Assembly: GCA_035546295.1 (NCBI GenBank)
Contig: DATKBT010000128.1
Location: forward strand, 1-64,000
Source of the DNA: DATKBT01 sp035546295
GTDB taxonomy: Bacteria; Acidobacteriota; Thermoanaerobaculia; Multivoradales; Multivoraceae
Length of the DNA stretch: 64,000 bases
Direction: 5' to 3'
Position numbers and translations under genes: made by a program. The notes beneath the pieces were generated by a model. That model made no database searches and was not told the origin of the DNA. It saw only the letters and a program-made list of their open reading frames with translations. Position 1 is the stretch's first letter; every line of letters begins with the position of its first letter. Below, one piece after another: positions 44,521 to 57,541 of the stretch.

Positions 44521-45600
44521 ATGGCGGCAGATGCGCGCAGCGACACGAGTGTCCGGCAGATGCAAGTCGATCGACAGTTGACCGATCGCGACCGCGACAT
44601 CCTCCGCGGGGTGATCGAGGCGTACCTGCTCACCGGCGAGCCGGTGAGCTCGCGCCAGCTCGCCAAGAGCGACCAGCTCGGTCTCTCGGCGGCGAGCCTG
44701 CGCAACGTCATGGCCGACCTCGACGATCTCGGGCTGCTCAAGCAGCCTCACACCTCGGCCGGGCGCGTGCCCACCGCGGCCGGGTATCACCTCTTCATCG
44801 ACACCCTGATGGAGGCTCGCCGGCCGTCCGACGAAGATCGCCGGGCGATCGAGGACGAGCTCGAGGGGTCTTCCGACGCCGAGCAGCTGGCGACCGCCGC
44901 CTCCCAGATCCTGTCGCGGCTGTCCAGCCAGATCGGGATCGTGGTCACCCCGGATCTCGGGAACTCGTCGCTGCGCTCTGTCGAGTTCGTCCCGCTCAGC
45001 GGCAGCAAGCTGTTGTGCGTCACGGTCGCCTCCAACGGGTTCATCGACCACAAGGTCTTCGAGGTCGATGCTCCGATCGATCGCGAGGAGCTGGTGCGGG
45101 TCTCCAACTACCTGACGGAGAGTTTCGCGGGTCTGACCCTCAAGCAGATCCGAGATCGGCTGCTCAAGCTGATGGCCAACGAGCGGGCTGAGGTCGACGA
45201 GCTCCTGGGGCGGGCGATCCGGCTCGCGCGCCGCGGTCTCGACCTCGACCAGCAACCGCGGCTGGTGGTCGAGGGGACCGAGTCGCTGCTCGGACAACCC
45301 GAGCTCGCCGACCTGCCGAGGGTGCGCCGGCTGTTCGAGACCTTCACCGACAAGGCGCGGGTGGTGGCTCTGCTCAACCGCTCGGTGGAGGGGAGCGGCG
45401 TCCGCGTGTACATCGGAGAAGAGAGCGATCTGACCTCGGAGCTCGACTTCAGCCTGATCCTGCGAAGCTACGGCGTCGACGGCAGATCGATCGGCTCGCT
45501 CGGCCTCTTTGGCCCTTCGCGCATGGAGTATGCTCGATTGATTCCGTTGGTCGACTACCTCGGGGAGCGGCTGTCGGCTGCGCTCTCCGCCACCATGTGA
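44521..45600 (+). CDS. hrcA: Heat-inducible transcription repressor HrcA
   Basis: HrcA normally binds CIRCE and represses chaperone operons. The 359-residue protein has the N-terminal winged helix ('LTDRDRDILRGVIEAYLLTG', 'SAASLRNVMADLDDLGLLKQ', 'PHTSAGRVPTAAGYHLFID') and the GAF-like HrcA domain, with 'IGEESDLTSELDFSLILRSY' near the end. It heads hrcA-grpE-dnaK-dnaJ. I saw no CIRCE sequence in the window; a different dyad (45657-45682) lies before grpE. Confidence 0.93.
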   Translation: MAADARSDTSVRQMQVDRQLTDRDRDILRGVIEAYLLTGEPVSSRQLAKSDQLGLSAASLRNVMADLDDLGLLKQPHTSAGRVPTAAGYHLFIDTLMEARRPSDEDRRAIEDELEGSSDAEQLATAASQILSRLSSQIGIVVTPDLGNSSLRSVEFVPLSGSKLLCVTVASNGFIDHKVFEVDAPIDREELVRVSNYLTESFAGLTLKQIRDRLLKLMANERAEVDELLGRAIRLARRGLDLDQQPRLVVEGTESLLGQPELADLPRVRRLFETFTDKARVVALLNRSVEGSGVRVYIGEESDLTSELDFSLILRSYGVDGRSIGSLGLFGPSRMEYARLIPLVDYLGERLSAALSATM

Positions 45601-45656
45601 GCGACGAACGGAGACTCGGGATGATCCAGCGATCGCGGTGCCTTCCGCAACGAGGG

Positions 45657-45682
45657 CGAATCGGAGCGGGAGGGGCGATTCG
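45657..45682 (+). promoter_or_regulatory. Inverted repeat between hrcA and grpE
   Basis: CGAATCG (45657-45663) and CGATTCG (45676-45682) are perfect 7-bp inverted arms with a 12-nt spacer. It is a candidate operator in place of the usual CIRCE (9-bp arms, 9-nt spacer), but chance is not excluded. Confidence 0.3.
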
Positions 45683-45767
45683 GCTCGAGCCCGGGCCCGA
45701 GGCGTCGATCGACGCTCCGCACCGGCGCCCGCGCGAGCTCTGGGCCCCGTAGCGGGGATCGATCGGG

Positions 45768-46502
45768 ATGGCCAGAGGCAACGGCAACGACTCGAAGAGC
45801 GACGAGACCGGAGAGGTGTACGAGATCGAGATCGACGACGAGGTGACGGACGCCGACGAGGCAATGCGTCAGGCCATGAAGGCGGTCGAGGCCCGCGAGC
45901 GCGGTGCCGGAGGCGAAGACACGGACGCCGAAGCCGGCGCCGGCTCCGGCGCGGACCGGAGCCGCGGCGACGCGTCCGTCGAGGATGCGGCGGAGGAGAT
46001 GGAGCACGAGCTCGAGGAGCTTCGGGAGCGGTCGATCCGGACGCTCGCGGACTACGAGAACTTCCGCCGGCGAGTCGAGCGCGAGCGCGCCGATCATCGG
46101 CGGTACGCGTCCGCCGAAGCGCTCACCGGGTTCCTGACGGTGGTCGACAACCTGGAGCGCGCCTTGCGGGCCGAGGGCTCGGCCGACGACCTGCGCGAGG
46201 GCGTGGAGATGATCCACCGGCAGATGCTGGATCTCCTGGAGCGTTTCGGCGCGTCACCGGTCGCCGCCCTCGGTGAGCGCTTCGATCCCTCGGTCCACGA
46301 GGCGGTGGCGCGTCTCGAGGACGAGTCGGTGACCGCGCCGACGGTCCTCGAGGAGTACCAGCGCGGCTACCGAATGCACGACCGGCTGCTCCGGCCGGCG
46401 ATGGTGCGAGTCGGCATCCCTCGCTCCAGGAGCTCGGCCGCGAGCGACGAGACGGCGGAGACTCCGACCTCCTCCGATGAGCCGCCGGGAGACGAGACTT
46501 GA
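45768..46502 (+). CDS. grpE: Nucleotide exchange factor GrpE
   Basis: GrpE releases ADP from DnaK. The 244-residue protein has a long acidic, disordered N-terminus (about 1-75), the dimeric coiled coil ('EELRERSIRTLADYENFRRR'), and the beta-wing ('GERFDPSVHEAVARLED', 'VLEEYQRGYRMHDRLLRPAM'). The Ser/Thr/Asp-rich tail is longer than usual. It lies 168 nt after hrcA. Confidence 0.95.
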   Translation: MARGNGNDSKSDETGEVYEIEIDDEVTDADEAMRQAMKAVEARERGAGGEDTDAEAGAGSGADRSRGDASVEDAAEEMEHELEELRERSIRTLADYENFRRRVERERADHRRYASAEALTGFLTVVDNLERALRAEGSADDLREGVEMIHRQMLDLLERFGASPVAALGERFDPSVHEAVARLEDESVTAPTVLEEYQRGYRMHDRLLRPAMVRVGIPRSRSSAASDETAETPTSSDEPPGDET

Positions 46503-46627
46503 TCGCCGAGACCCCTCTCTCTGGCGCCGCCGGGGTCGCGGGCTCTCCTGTGCGAGCGACCTTGGAGCAGGTTCGCGGTTGGGGCTCCCGCTCGCTCCTT
46601 CGGCCAGAGGATCGGGAGGCCTGAGCG

Positions 46628-48457
<1,830 letters not shown>

Positions 48458-48641
48458 CCGAAGCCGCTGCGCGCGACGCTCGCGGCCGACCGGCCCGATT
48501 GCCGCTGGGACTCCGCGGACAGGCTCTCTGCCAGGCTAGACTCCCGGAGCGGGTGAATCGGCCCGCCGCCCGAGCTCCCGGCGGAGCGAGAGGGTGAGAC
48601 TCGCGCCGGGAAGCTCGGCACGTCTTTCGATTCGGATCCTC

Positions 48642-49766
48642 ATGCCAAGCAGCACCACTCGACGCGACTACTACGAAGTGCTCGGAGTCGCGCGCGACGC
48701 CGCGGTCAAGGAGATCAGGTCCGCCTATCGCCGGCTGGCGGTGCAGTACCACCCCGACCGCAACGCCGGCGACGGCGGCGCCGAGGAGCGTTTCAAGGAG
48801 GCGGCCGAGGCATACGCGGTGCTCTCCGACCCGGAGAAGCGGGCGCGCTACGACCGGCTGGGACACGCCGGCGTCGGCGCGCAGCCGGGCTTCGACCCGA
48901 CGATCTTCGCGGACTTCTCCGACATCCTCGGAGACCTCTTCGGCTTCGGCGACCCGTTCGGCCGCGGCCGCGGGCGCCGGCCCGCGAGCGCCGTGGCCGG
49001 CGCCGACCTGCGGTACGACCTGGTTCTCGGCTTCGATGAGGCGGCCTTCGGCAAGGAGGTCGAGCTGCGCATCCCGCGCCTCGAGCGGTGCGGTGCCTGC
49101 TCCGGGACCGGCAGCGCCGGCGGCGCGCCGCCCCGCACCTGTGACGCCTGCTCCGGGCGGGGTCAAATCCGCTTCTCCCAGGGCTTCTTCACGGTGGCAC
49201 GGCCGTGCCCCCAGTGCGAGGGCAGCGGCTTTCTGATCTCCGACCCCTGCCCCGAATGCCGGGGAACGGCGCGGGTCGAACGGGAGCGTCAGATCGAGGT
49301 CAAAGTCCCGGCCGGCGTCGAGGATGGGGCGCGCCTGCGCCTGACCGGCGAGGGCGAGCACGGGCTGCGGGGAGGCCCGCCCGGAGATCTCTACGTCGTT
49401 CTGCACGTGGAGGCGCACGAGCGCTGGCTGCGCGACGGAGCCGACGTGATCTCGCAGGAGAGCATCTCTTACCCGCAAGCGGTGCTCGGCGCCGAGATCG
49501 AGGTGGAGACGCTGCACGGACCGGCCAGGCTCGAGATCCCGCCGGGGACCGAGCCGGGGCGCCGCTTCACGATTCGCAGCAAGGGCGCGCAGCGGCTCGG
49601 ACGCTCCGGCTACGGCGATCACGTGGTCGAGGTGCGGCTGGCGATCCCGGCGCCGCGCGAGCTCGACGACGACGAGATCGAGCTCCTGCGTCGGCTCGCC
49701 GAGCTCAAGGAGACGCCGGTCCGGGAGCGCCGCGTGCTGGACCGGGTCAAGGACCTGTTCACCTGA
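48642..49766 (+). CDS. dnaJ: Chaperone DnaJ (Hsp40)
   Basis: DnaJ stimulates DnaK ATPase and delivers substrates. The 374-residue protein has a J domain (about 7-72, with the HPD at YHPDRN), a Gly/Phe-rich linker (FADFSDILGDLFGFGDPFG), four zinc-binding CxxC motifs (CGACSGTG, CDACSGRG, CPQCEGSG, CPECRGTA) and C-terminal substrate domains. The ATG at 48642 is favoured over an in-frame start at 48594 because J domains begin here. A TAGACT hexamer about 100 nt upstream could be an internal promoter. Confidence 0.95.
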   Translation: MPSSTTRRDYYEVLGVARDAAVKEIRSAYRRLAVQYHPDRNAGDGGAEERFKEAAEAYAVLSDPEKRARYDRLGHAGVGAQPGFDPTIFADFSDILGDLFGFGDPFGRGRGRRPASAVAGADLRYDLVLGFDEAAFGKEVELRIPRLERCGACSGTGSAGGAPPRTCDACSGRGQIRFSQGFFTVARPCPQCEGSGFLISDPCPECRGTARVERERQIEVKVPAGVEDGARLRLTGEGEHGLRGGPPGDLYVVLHVEAHERWLRDGADVISQESISYPQAVLGAEIEVETLHGPARLEIPPGTEPGRRFTIRSKGAQRLGRSGYGDHVVEVRLAIPAPRELDDDEIELLRRLAELKETPVRERRVLDRVKDLFT

Positions 49767-49783
49767 CGCCGGAGCGCCCGGGA

Positions 49784-50704
49784 GTGCCTGCCCGCAGCGA
49801 TGAGGGTGGTTCCTGGAGGCTGCGTCTGGAGGTGGCGGCGGAGGCGGTCGAGGAGGTGCTGGAGCTGCTCGCCGCGAGCGGGAGCGCCGGCACTTGGTGC
49901 CGCGACCGTTCGTGCCGCGGCACCAGGTGCCGGGCGGCCGGCAGGTCCGAGACCGGCTCGGTGCCCGAGCGAGGTCCGCAGGAGGTCGACGCCTGGTTCG
50001 CGAGCGCAGCCCTGCCGGTGGGGCTCGCCGAAGCGCTCGGTGCGCTCGGCGCCGTCCTGATCTCCTGGGAGCCGGCGGAGGAGCGCGACTGGCTCGAGGA
50101 GTACCGCCGCTCGGCGCGGCCGGTCCGCATCGGGCGCTTCGAGCTCGACCCGCGGGAGCCCGGCGCAGGGATGCGGCCGCCCGGCGGCGACGACGTCCGC
50201 CGTCTGCTGCTGCCCGCCCGCAATGCCTTCGGCACCGGCTCGCACGAGACCACGCGTCTGATGGTGGAGGCGCTCCAGGAGCTCGAGCTCGGGGGCCGGA
50301 GCGTGCTCGACGTCGGCTCGGGGACCGGCGTGCTCTGCTTCGTCGCGCGCGAGCTCGGCGCCGCGCCCGTGATCGGCGTCGATCTCGATCCCGCGGCCGC
50401 CCTCCTGGCGGTCCAGAACGCGAAGCTCAATCGGCTGCGGGTTCCGTTCCTGGCCGGCGGCGTCCGGGCGTTGTCGCCTGCGGCGCGCTTCGACTTCGTT
50501 CTGGTCAACGTCCTGCCCGAGAACCTGGGCGGGGACGAGCCCGAGATCGCGCTCCGCCTCGGCGCCGCCGGCGAGCTGGTGCTGTCCGGTGTGCTCGCCG
50601 AGCGCGCGACCGAGATCACGGAGCGTTGGCGCGCGCTCGGCCTGGGTCCGGTGGTGGTGCGCCGCCGCGGCGAGTGGACGCTGCTGCATCTGGTGAGGCG
50701 ATGA
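49784..50704 (+). CDS. prmA: Ribosomal protein L11 methyltransferase
   Basis: PrmA trimethylates ribosomal protein L11. The 306-residue protein has the family motif RNAFGTGSHETTRLMVEAL, SAM site VLDVGSGTGVLCFVA and VLVNVLPENL. The N-terminal substrate domain contains a peculiar Cys/Arg-rich stretch at about residues 36-50 (TWCRDRSCRGTRCR), encoded by a near-perfect inverted repeat (49889-49931) that looks inserted in frame. The GTG start has GGAG 9 nt upstream. It lies between dnaJ and rsmE, a common arrangement. Confidence 0.88.
   Translation: MPARSDEGGSWRLRLEVAAEAVEEVLELLAASGSAGTWCRDRSCRGTRCRAAGRSETGSVPERGPQEVDAWFASAALPVGLAEALGALGAVLISWEPAEERDWLEEYRRSARPVRIGRFELDPREPGAGMRPPGGDDVRRLLLPARNAFGTGSHETTRLMVEALQELELGGRSVLDVGSGTGVLCFVARELGAAPVIGVDLDPAAALLAVQNAKLNRLRVPFLAGGVRALSPAARFDFVLVNVLPENLGGDEPEIALRLGAAGELVLSGVLAERATEITERWRALGLGPVVVRRRGEWTLLHLVRR
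49889..49931. repeat. Hairpin-forming inverted repeat inside prmA
   Basis: Arms GGCACTTGGTGCCGCG (49889-49904) and CGCGGCACCAGGTGCC (49916-49931) pair at 15 of 16 positions around an 11-nt loop. The insert keeps the reading frame and adds three cysteines to the protein. Confidence 0.65.
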
Positions 50705-50738
50705 GGTTGCCCGGGAAGAGACCAGCGGAGAGCGGGCG

Positions 50739-51422
50739 GTGGTGACCGTGGTGGTCGCCGCCGGCGCGCTCGCGGGCGAACGGATCGAGATCGAGGGGGA
50801 CGAGCATCGCCACCTGTTCCGCGCGCTTCGCCTGTCGGTCGGCGATCGCCTGCGGGTGGTCGACGGACGGGGAGGCGCGCGCTTCGGCCGGGTCGAGACG
50901 GTCGAGCGGCGGCGGGCGGGAGTCGTCCTCGAAGGCTCCGCGCCCGACGGCGAGCCGGCGCGGCGAGTCGAGCTCGCGATCGCCGCCATTCGTCCCGAGC
51001 GGGCCGCCTGGGCGGTCGAGAAAGCGACCGAGGTGGGGGTCGTCGCGATCCACTGGTTCGGGAGCGAGCGAGCGCCGCGCCGTTACGGCGAGCGTCAGCT
51101 CGAGCGCTTCCGGCGGGTCGCAGTCTCGGCGGTCTCGCAGTGCGCGAGATCGGTCGTGCCCGCGGTCGGCACTCTGAGCTGGGAGGCGCTCTTGGAGCTG
51201 GCGGGATCTCTGCCGAGCACGGTGCTCGACCCGGCGGGCGATCGGCGGCCGCCGGGCGGAGCCGAGCACCTGCTGTTGATCGTCGGGCCCGAGGGCGGCC
51301 TGACGAGCGCGGAGGTGGCGGCGCTCGCTGCGCGCGGGGCAACCCGCTGGGGGCTCGGCCCGACGATCGTGCGCGCCGAGACCGCCGCGATCGTCGCCTC
51401 CGCGCTGGCCTTGTGTGGGTGA
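50739..51422 (+). CDS. rsmE: 16S rRNA (uracil-1498-N3)-methyltransferase RsmE
   Basis: RsmE is a SPOUT methyltransferase for 16S rRNA U1498. The 227-residue protein has the N-terminal PUA-like part ('DEHRHLFRALRLSVGDRLRV') and the knotted C-terminal domain with RAAWAVEKATEVGV, 'LLLIVGPEGGLTSAEVAALA' and 'WGLGPTIVRAETAAIVA'. The GTG start follows prmA by 34 nt. Confidence 0.93.
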   Translation: MVTVVVAAGALAGERIEIEGDEHRHLFRALRLSVGDRLRVVDGRGGARFGRVETVERRRAGVVLEGSAPDGEPARRVELAIAAIRPERAAWAVEKATEVGVVAIHWFGSERAPRRYGERQLERFRRVAVSAVSQCARSVVPAVGTLSWEALLELAGSLPSTVLDPAGDRRPPGGAEHLLLIVGPEGGLTSAEVAALAARGATRWGLGPTIVRAETAAIVASALALCG

Positions 51423-51491
51423 TGCAGCGCCCGCCGAGGACGACGGCGGGATCCGTTCTCCCTCCAAGCTCGGCAGGAGGATGCACGATTG

Positions 51492-51497
51492 GTAGGA
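51492..51497 (+). promoter_or_regulatory. Putative -10 box of pilT
   Basis: TAGGAT in 'ttggtaggatgag' lies in the 183-bp rsmE-pilT gap and predicts a leader of about 100 nt. No clear -35 element is visible. Confidence 0.3.
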
Positions 51498-51605
51498 TGA
51501 GGGGTCGAAATTCGGCAAAACGAGCTCCCAAGGGCTCGACACGCGAGGCGGCGAGCCGTCGCGAGCGACAGGTTCGAGGCCTCGCGACGACCAGGAGGCA
51601 GCGGG

Positions 51606-52799
51606 ATGAACATCAACGACATCCTCAAGATCGGCGTCGAGAACAAGGCTTCGGACGTCCACCTCAAGGTCGGCAGCCCGCCGGTGCTGCGGATCGACGG
51701 CAAGCTCAAGCCGCTCAATGAGCTGAAGCGCCTCATGCAGGAGGACACCGTCGCGATGGCGTTCTCGATGATGAACGCCCGCCAGAAGCAGCGGTTCAAG
51801 GAGGACCTGGAGCTCGATCTCTCCTACTCGGTCCCCGGGCTCGGTCGCTTCCGTTGCAACGTCTTCCAGCAGCGCGGAGCGGTCGGGCTGGTGCTGCGTG
51901 TCATCCCGGCGCGCGTCTCGAGCATCCGCGAGCTGATGCTCCCGTCGGTGCTCGAAGAGATCTGCGCCGAGAGCCGGGGGCTGGTGCTGTGCACGGGCAC
52001 GACCGGCTCCGGCAAGTCCACCACGCTGGCGGCCATGATCGATCACATCAACGCCAGCCGCGCCGAGCACATCGTCACCATCGAGGATCCGATCGAGTAC
52101 CTCCACCGCGACAAGAAGTCCCTGGTCAATCAGCGCGAGCTCGACGTCGACACCCGGGACTACGGCAGCGCGCTGCGTGCCGGGCTGCGCCAGGACCCCG
52201 ACGTCATCCTGGTCGGCGAGATGCGAGACTTCGAGACCATCGAGACCGCCCTGTTGGCGGCCGAGACCGGGCACCTGGTGTTCTCGACGCTGCACACCCT
52301 CGACGCCACCGAGACCATCAACCGCATCATCTCGGTGTTTCCGCCCCACCATCAAAAGCAGGTGCGCATACAGCTCGGCCAAGTGCTCAAGGCCGTCCTG
52401 TCGCTCCGCCTGCTGCCTCGCGCCGACGGTCTCGGGCGCGTGCCGGCGGTCGAGGTGATGATCGTGACTCCGTACATCCGCGACTGCATCGAGCAGAAGG
52501 AGAAGACGAAGTTCATCCGCGATCAGATCGCGCTGGGCACGAGCCAGTACAAGATGCAGACCTTCGACCAGTCTCTGCTGATGCTCTACCGCGGCGGCTA
52601 CATCACGCTCGAGGAGGCGATGCTCCGCGCCTCCAATCCCAACGAGTTCCGCCTCAAGCTCGAGGGCGTTCAGTCGACCGCCGACCTGTCGCGAGAGGAG
52701 ATGGACGACAAGCTCTCGCTGGCGAGCGACCACGAGATGATGAGCCTCGAGGAGTCGCCGTTCCTGATCGAGGATCCCTCGCTCGAGCTGGAGCGCTGA
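51606..52799 (+). CDS. pilT: Type IV pilus retraction ATPase PilT/PilU
   Basis: This 397-residue hexameric secretion-superfamily ATPase powers pilus retraction. It has the PilT N-terminal PAS-like domain, Walker A GTTGSGKST, the Asp box (IVTIEDPIEYLH), Walker B 'DVILVGEMRDFETIETALLA' and the His box 'TGHLVFSTLHTLDATETINR'. The C-terminal tail is longer than in PilT and acidic, as in some PilU proteins, so the exact paralogue is uncertain. No other pil genes adjoin it. Confidence 0.92.
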   Translation: MNINDILKIGVENKASDVHLKVGSPPVLRIDGKLKPLNELKRLMQEDTVAMAFSMMNARQKQRFKEDLELDLSYSVPGLGRFRCNVFQQRGAVGLVLRVIPARVSSIRELMLPSVLEEICAESRGLVLCTGTTGSGKSTTLAAMIDHINASRAEHIVTIEDPIEYLHRDKKSLVNQRELDVDTRDYGSALRAGLRQDPDVILVGEMRDFETIETALLAAETGHLVFSTLHTLDATETINRIISVFPPHHQKQVRIQLGQVLKAVLSLRLLPRADGLGRVPAVEVMIVTPYIRDCIEQKEKTKFIRDQIALGTSQYKMQTFDQSLLMLYRGGYITLEEAMLRASNPNEFRLKLEGVQSTADLSREEMDDKLSLASDHEMMSLEESPFLIEDPSLELER

Positions 52800-52853
52800 C
52801 GCCCTGCTAGCCCGTGGTGCGGCCTCCCGCTTTCGGGCGCGACCGTCGATCCC

Positions 52854-53378
52854 GTGAAGCCGCGCTCGCACAGCCCGGACGGACCGCTGTCACGCTCCGA
52901 ACCCTCGTGCCTCGACCGCGCCGTCGCTCTGCTGTCGCGGCGCTCGCACTTCGAGTCCGAGATCCGGGGCAAGCTGCGCGCGCGCCGCTATCCAGCCGAG
53001 GAGATCGATCGGACCCTCGAGAAGCTCCGCGGCCTCGGCTACCTCGACGATCGGGCCACCGCCGAACAGTGGGTCGCCGGCGAGCGTCGGCGCCGGCCGC
53101 AGGGACGGCGCCGGCTCAGCCACCGGCTCGAGCGCAAGGGAGTCGATCCCGAGATCGTGGCGGCGGCGCTCGACGGGATCGACGAGTCGGTGGAGCTCGA
53201 GGAGGCGCGGCGCGCAGCCGATGACTGGACCCGTCGGCACGGTTACGACCCTCGGCGTCTCGCGCGCCATCTCGACGGACGGGGCTTCGGCAAGCGTGCT
53301 ATTCTGGTCGTTCTCGAAGAACGCTCCGACAGTTCCGCGAGCTCGGGATTCGAGGCTGCAACCTCTGATTCTGAATAG
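52854..53378 (+). CDS. recX: RecX-family regulatory protein
   Basis: RecX modulates RecA filaments. The 174-residue protein has the three-helix repeats typical of the family ('CLDRAVALLSRRSHFESEIR', 'LRGLGYLDDRATAEQWV', 'LERKGVDPEIVAAALDG', 'RLARHLDGRGFGKRAILVVL'). The GTG start lies 54 nt after pilT. recA is not in the window, but alaS follows, as in many recA-recX-alaS loci. The stop codon lies within a TAGACT hexamer that may be the alaS -10 box. Confidence 0.88.
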   Translation: MKPRSHSPDGPLSRSEPSCLDRAVALLSRRSHFESEIRGKLRARRYPAEEIDRTLEKLRGLGYLDDRATAEQWVAGERRRRPQGRRRLSHRLERKGVDPEIVAAALDGIDESVELEEARRAADDWTRRHGYDPRRLARHLDGRGFGKRAILVVLEERSDSSASSGFEAATSDSE

Positions 53379-53459
53379 ACTTCCGAGTTCTCCGCACAGC
53401 GGTTCGGCGAGCTCGCCGCTGCCGCACGCCGCCGGCCGCGGCGGCGTCCTGGTGACCCC

Positions 53460-56134
<2,675 letters not shown>

Positions 56135-56138
<4 letters not shown>

Positions 56139-56824
56139 CGCACCGCGCCCCCCTGGCCGGCCGATCCCTCGCGGCGGCGCTGCTCCTGGCGATCCTTCCG
56201 GCTGCCGCCGGCGCCGGTGAGATCCGGGCGAGCCGCGCCGCCGACGGCACCCTGGTGCTGACCAACGAAGGGGCGCCCCGCAGCACGGTCGCGAGGGCGC
56301 CGGTGCGCCGGCAGCCGGCGCGGGAGCTCGAGCCGGTGATCGATCGCTACGCGCGAGCGCGGGGGCTCGATCCGGTGCTGGTTCAGGCGGTGATCCAGGC
56401 GGAGTCCGCTTACGACACGCGTGCGGTGTCGCAGAAGGGCGCCATCGGTCTCATGCAGTTGATGCCCGAGACCGCTCGCGAGCTCGGGGTCGACCCCTGG
56501 GATCCGGAGCAGAACGTACGTGGCGGCACCCTCTACCTGCGCCGCTTGATCGACTCGTTCGAAGGTGATCTCCAACTCGCGCTCGCCGGCTACAACGCCG
56601 GGCCCGGAGCCGTGAAGCGCTACGGCGGGATTCCACCCTACAGCGAGACCACGAGCTACGTCTCCCGCGTGCTCGGTCTGTACCACGGGCGCCCGGTGAG
56701 CGTGAGCCCGGCACGGTCGATGCGCTCTCCGAGCGCCGCGCCGGCCGCCTCGGCGGGACCGTTGAGAACGGTTCGCACTCGTAGGGACGCCGCCGGCCGA
56801 CTGGTCTTCTCGACGCCGCAGTAG
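56135..56824 (+). CDS. Secreted lytic transglycosylase (SLT domain)
   Basis: This 229-residue protein has a signal peptide (about 8-27, 'LAAALLLAILPAAAGAGEI') and an SLT domain at about 65-190. Key motifs are 'LVQAVIQAESAYDTRAVSQK' with the catalytic Glu, GAIGLMQLMPETA and LAGYNAGPGAVKRYGG. It cleaves peptidoglycan to anhydro-muropeptides in the periplasm. Short similar segments, ADGTLVLTNEG near the start and AAGRLVFSTPQ at the end, look like a split DUF4124-type module. The GTG start overlaps the alaS stop. Confidence 0.92.
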
Positions 56825-56925
56825 CCCCCATCCCCGCCAAAGAGCTACTCACCGGTCCGAAGACTCGGACAGGCGATCGGGTGGCGGGCGGCGGCGGGGC
56901 GCGACGAGCTCGGCTCCACGCCCGC

Positions 56926-56931
56926 TATGCT
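56926..56931 (+). promoter_or_regulatory. Putative -10 box of pgsA (leaderless type)
   Basis: TATGCT ends 7 nt before the ATG at 56939 and no SD is present. Confidence 0.45.
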
Positions 56932-56938
56932 TCGAGCG

Positions 56939-57541
56939 ATGGTGCGCACCTCCGCCGGCGCTCGACGCGCCGCTCGACCCCCTCCTCCCATGTGGAACCT
57001 GCCCAATCTCCTGTCCCTCGGTCGGATCCTGCTGGTTCCGGTGCTCGTCGTGGTCCTGCTCACCGAGCTCGACGGCAAGGAGTTCATCGGACTGGGGCTG
57101 TTCCTGCTGGCGGCGCTCACCGACTTCCTCGACGGCTTCCTGGCCCGCCGGCGGCGGGAGATCACCAACCTCGGCAAGCTGCTCGATCCGGCCGCCGACA
57201 AGATCCTCACCTCGGCGGCGTTCATCTCGCTGGTCGGCCTCGGCCTGGCGCCGGCCTGGATGGTCGTGGTGGTGGTGTCGCGCGAGTTCGCGGTCTCGAC
57301 GCTGCGCTCGCTGGCGGCGTCCCAGAACCTGGTGGTGCCGGCGGCGCTGTCGGGCAAGATCAAGACCACGACCCAGATCATCGCGATTTCGCTCGCGATC
57401 GTCTCCGGCGAGTTGGGACGCCTCGGTCAGCTGGCCCCGATCGCCCTGTGGGTGGCCGTGATCGCCACCGTGTACTCCGGCTTCGAGTACTTCTTCCGGC
57501 TGGGGCGGCGGGTGATCGGCGGAGAGCCCGGCACGGCATGA
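56939..57541 (+). CDS. pgsA: CDP-diacylglycerol-glycerol-3-phosphate 3-phosphatidyltransferase
   Basis: PgsA makes phosphatidylglycerol phosphate. The 200-residue inner-membrane protein has NLPNLLSLGRILLVPVL and the CDP-alcohol phosphotransferase signature D-x2-D-G-x2-A-R-x8-G-x3-D-x3-D ('DFLDGFLARRRREITNLGKL' then LDPAAD), with four to five membrane segments. The ATG at 56939 follows a TATGCT box by 7 nt with no SD; the ATG at 56927 lies inside that box. The stop overlaps the RND gene start. Confidence 0.92.
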   Translation: MVRTSAGARRAARPPPPMWNLPNLLSLGRILLVPVLVVVLLTELDGKEFIGLGLFLLAALTDFLDGFLARRRREITNLGKLLDPAADKILTSAAFISLVGLGLAPAWMVVVVVSREFAVSTLRSLAASQNLVVPAALSGKIKTTTQIIAISLAIVSGELGRLGQLAPIALWVAVIATVYSGFEYFFRLGRRVIGGEPGTA

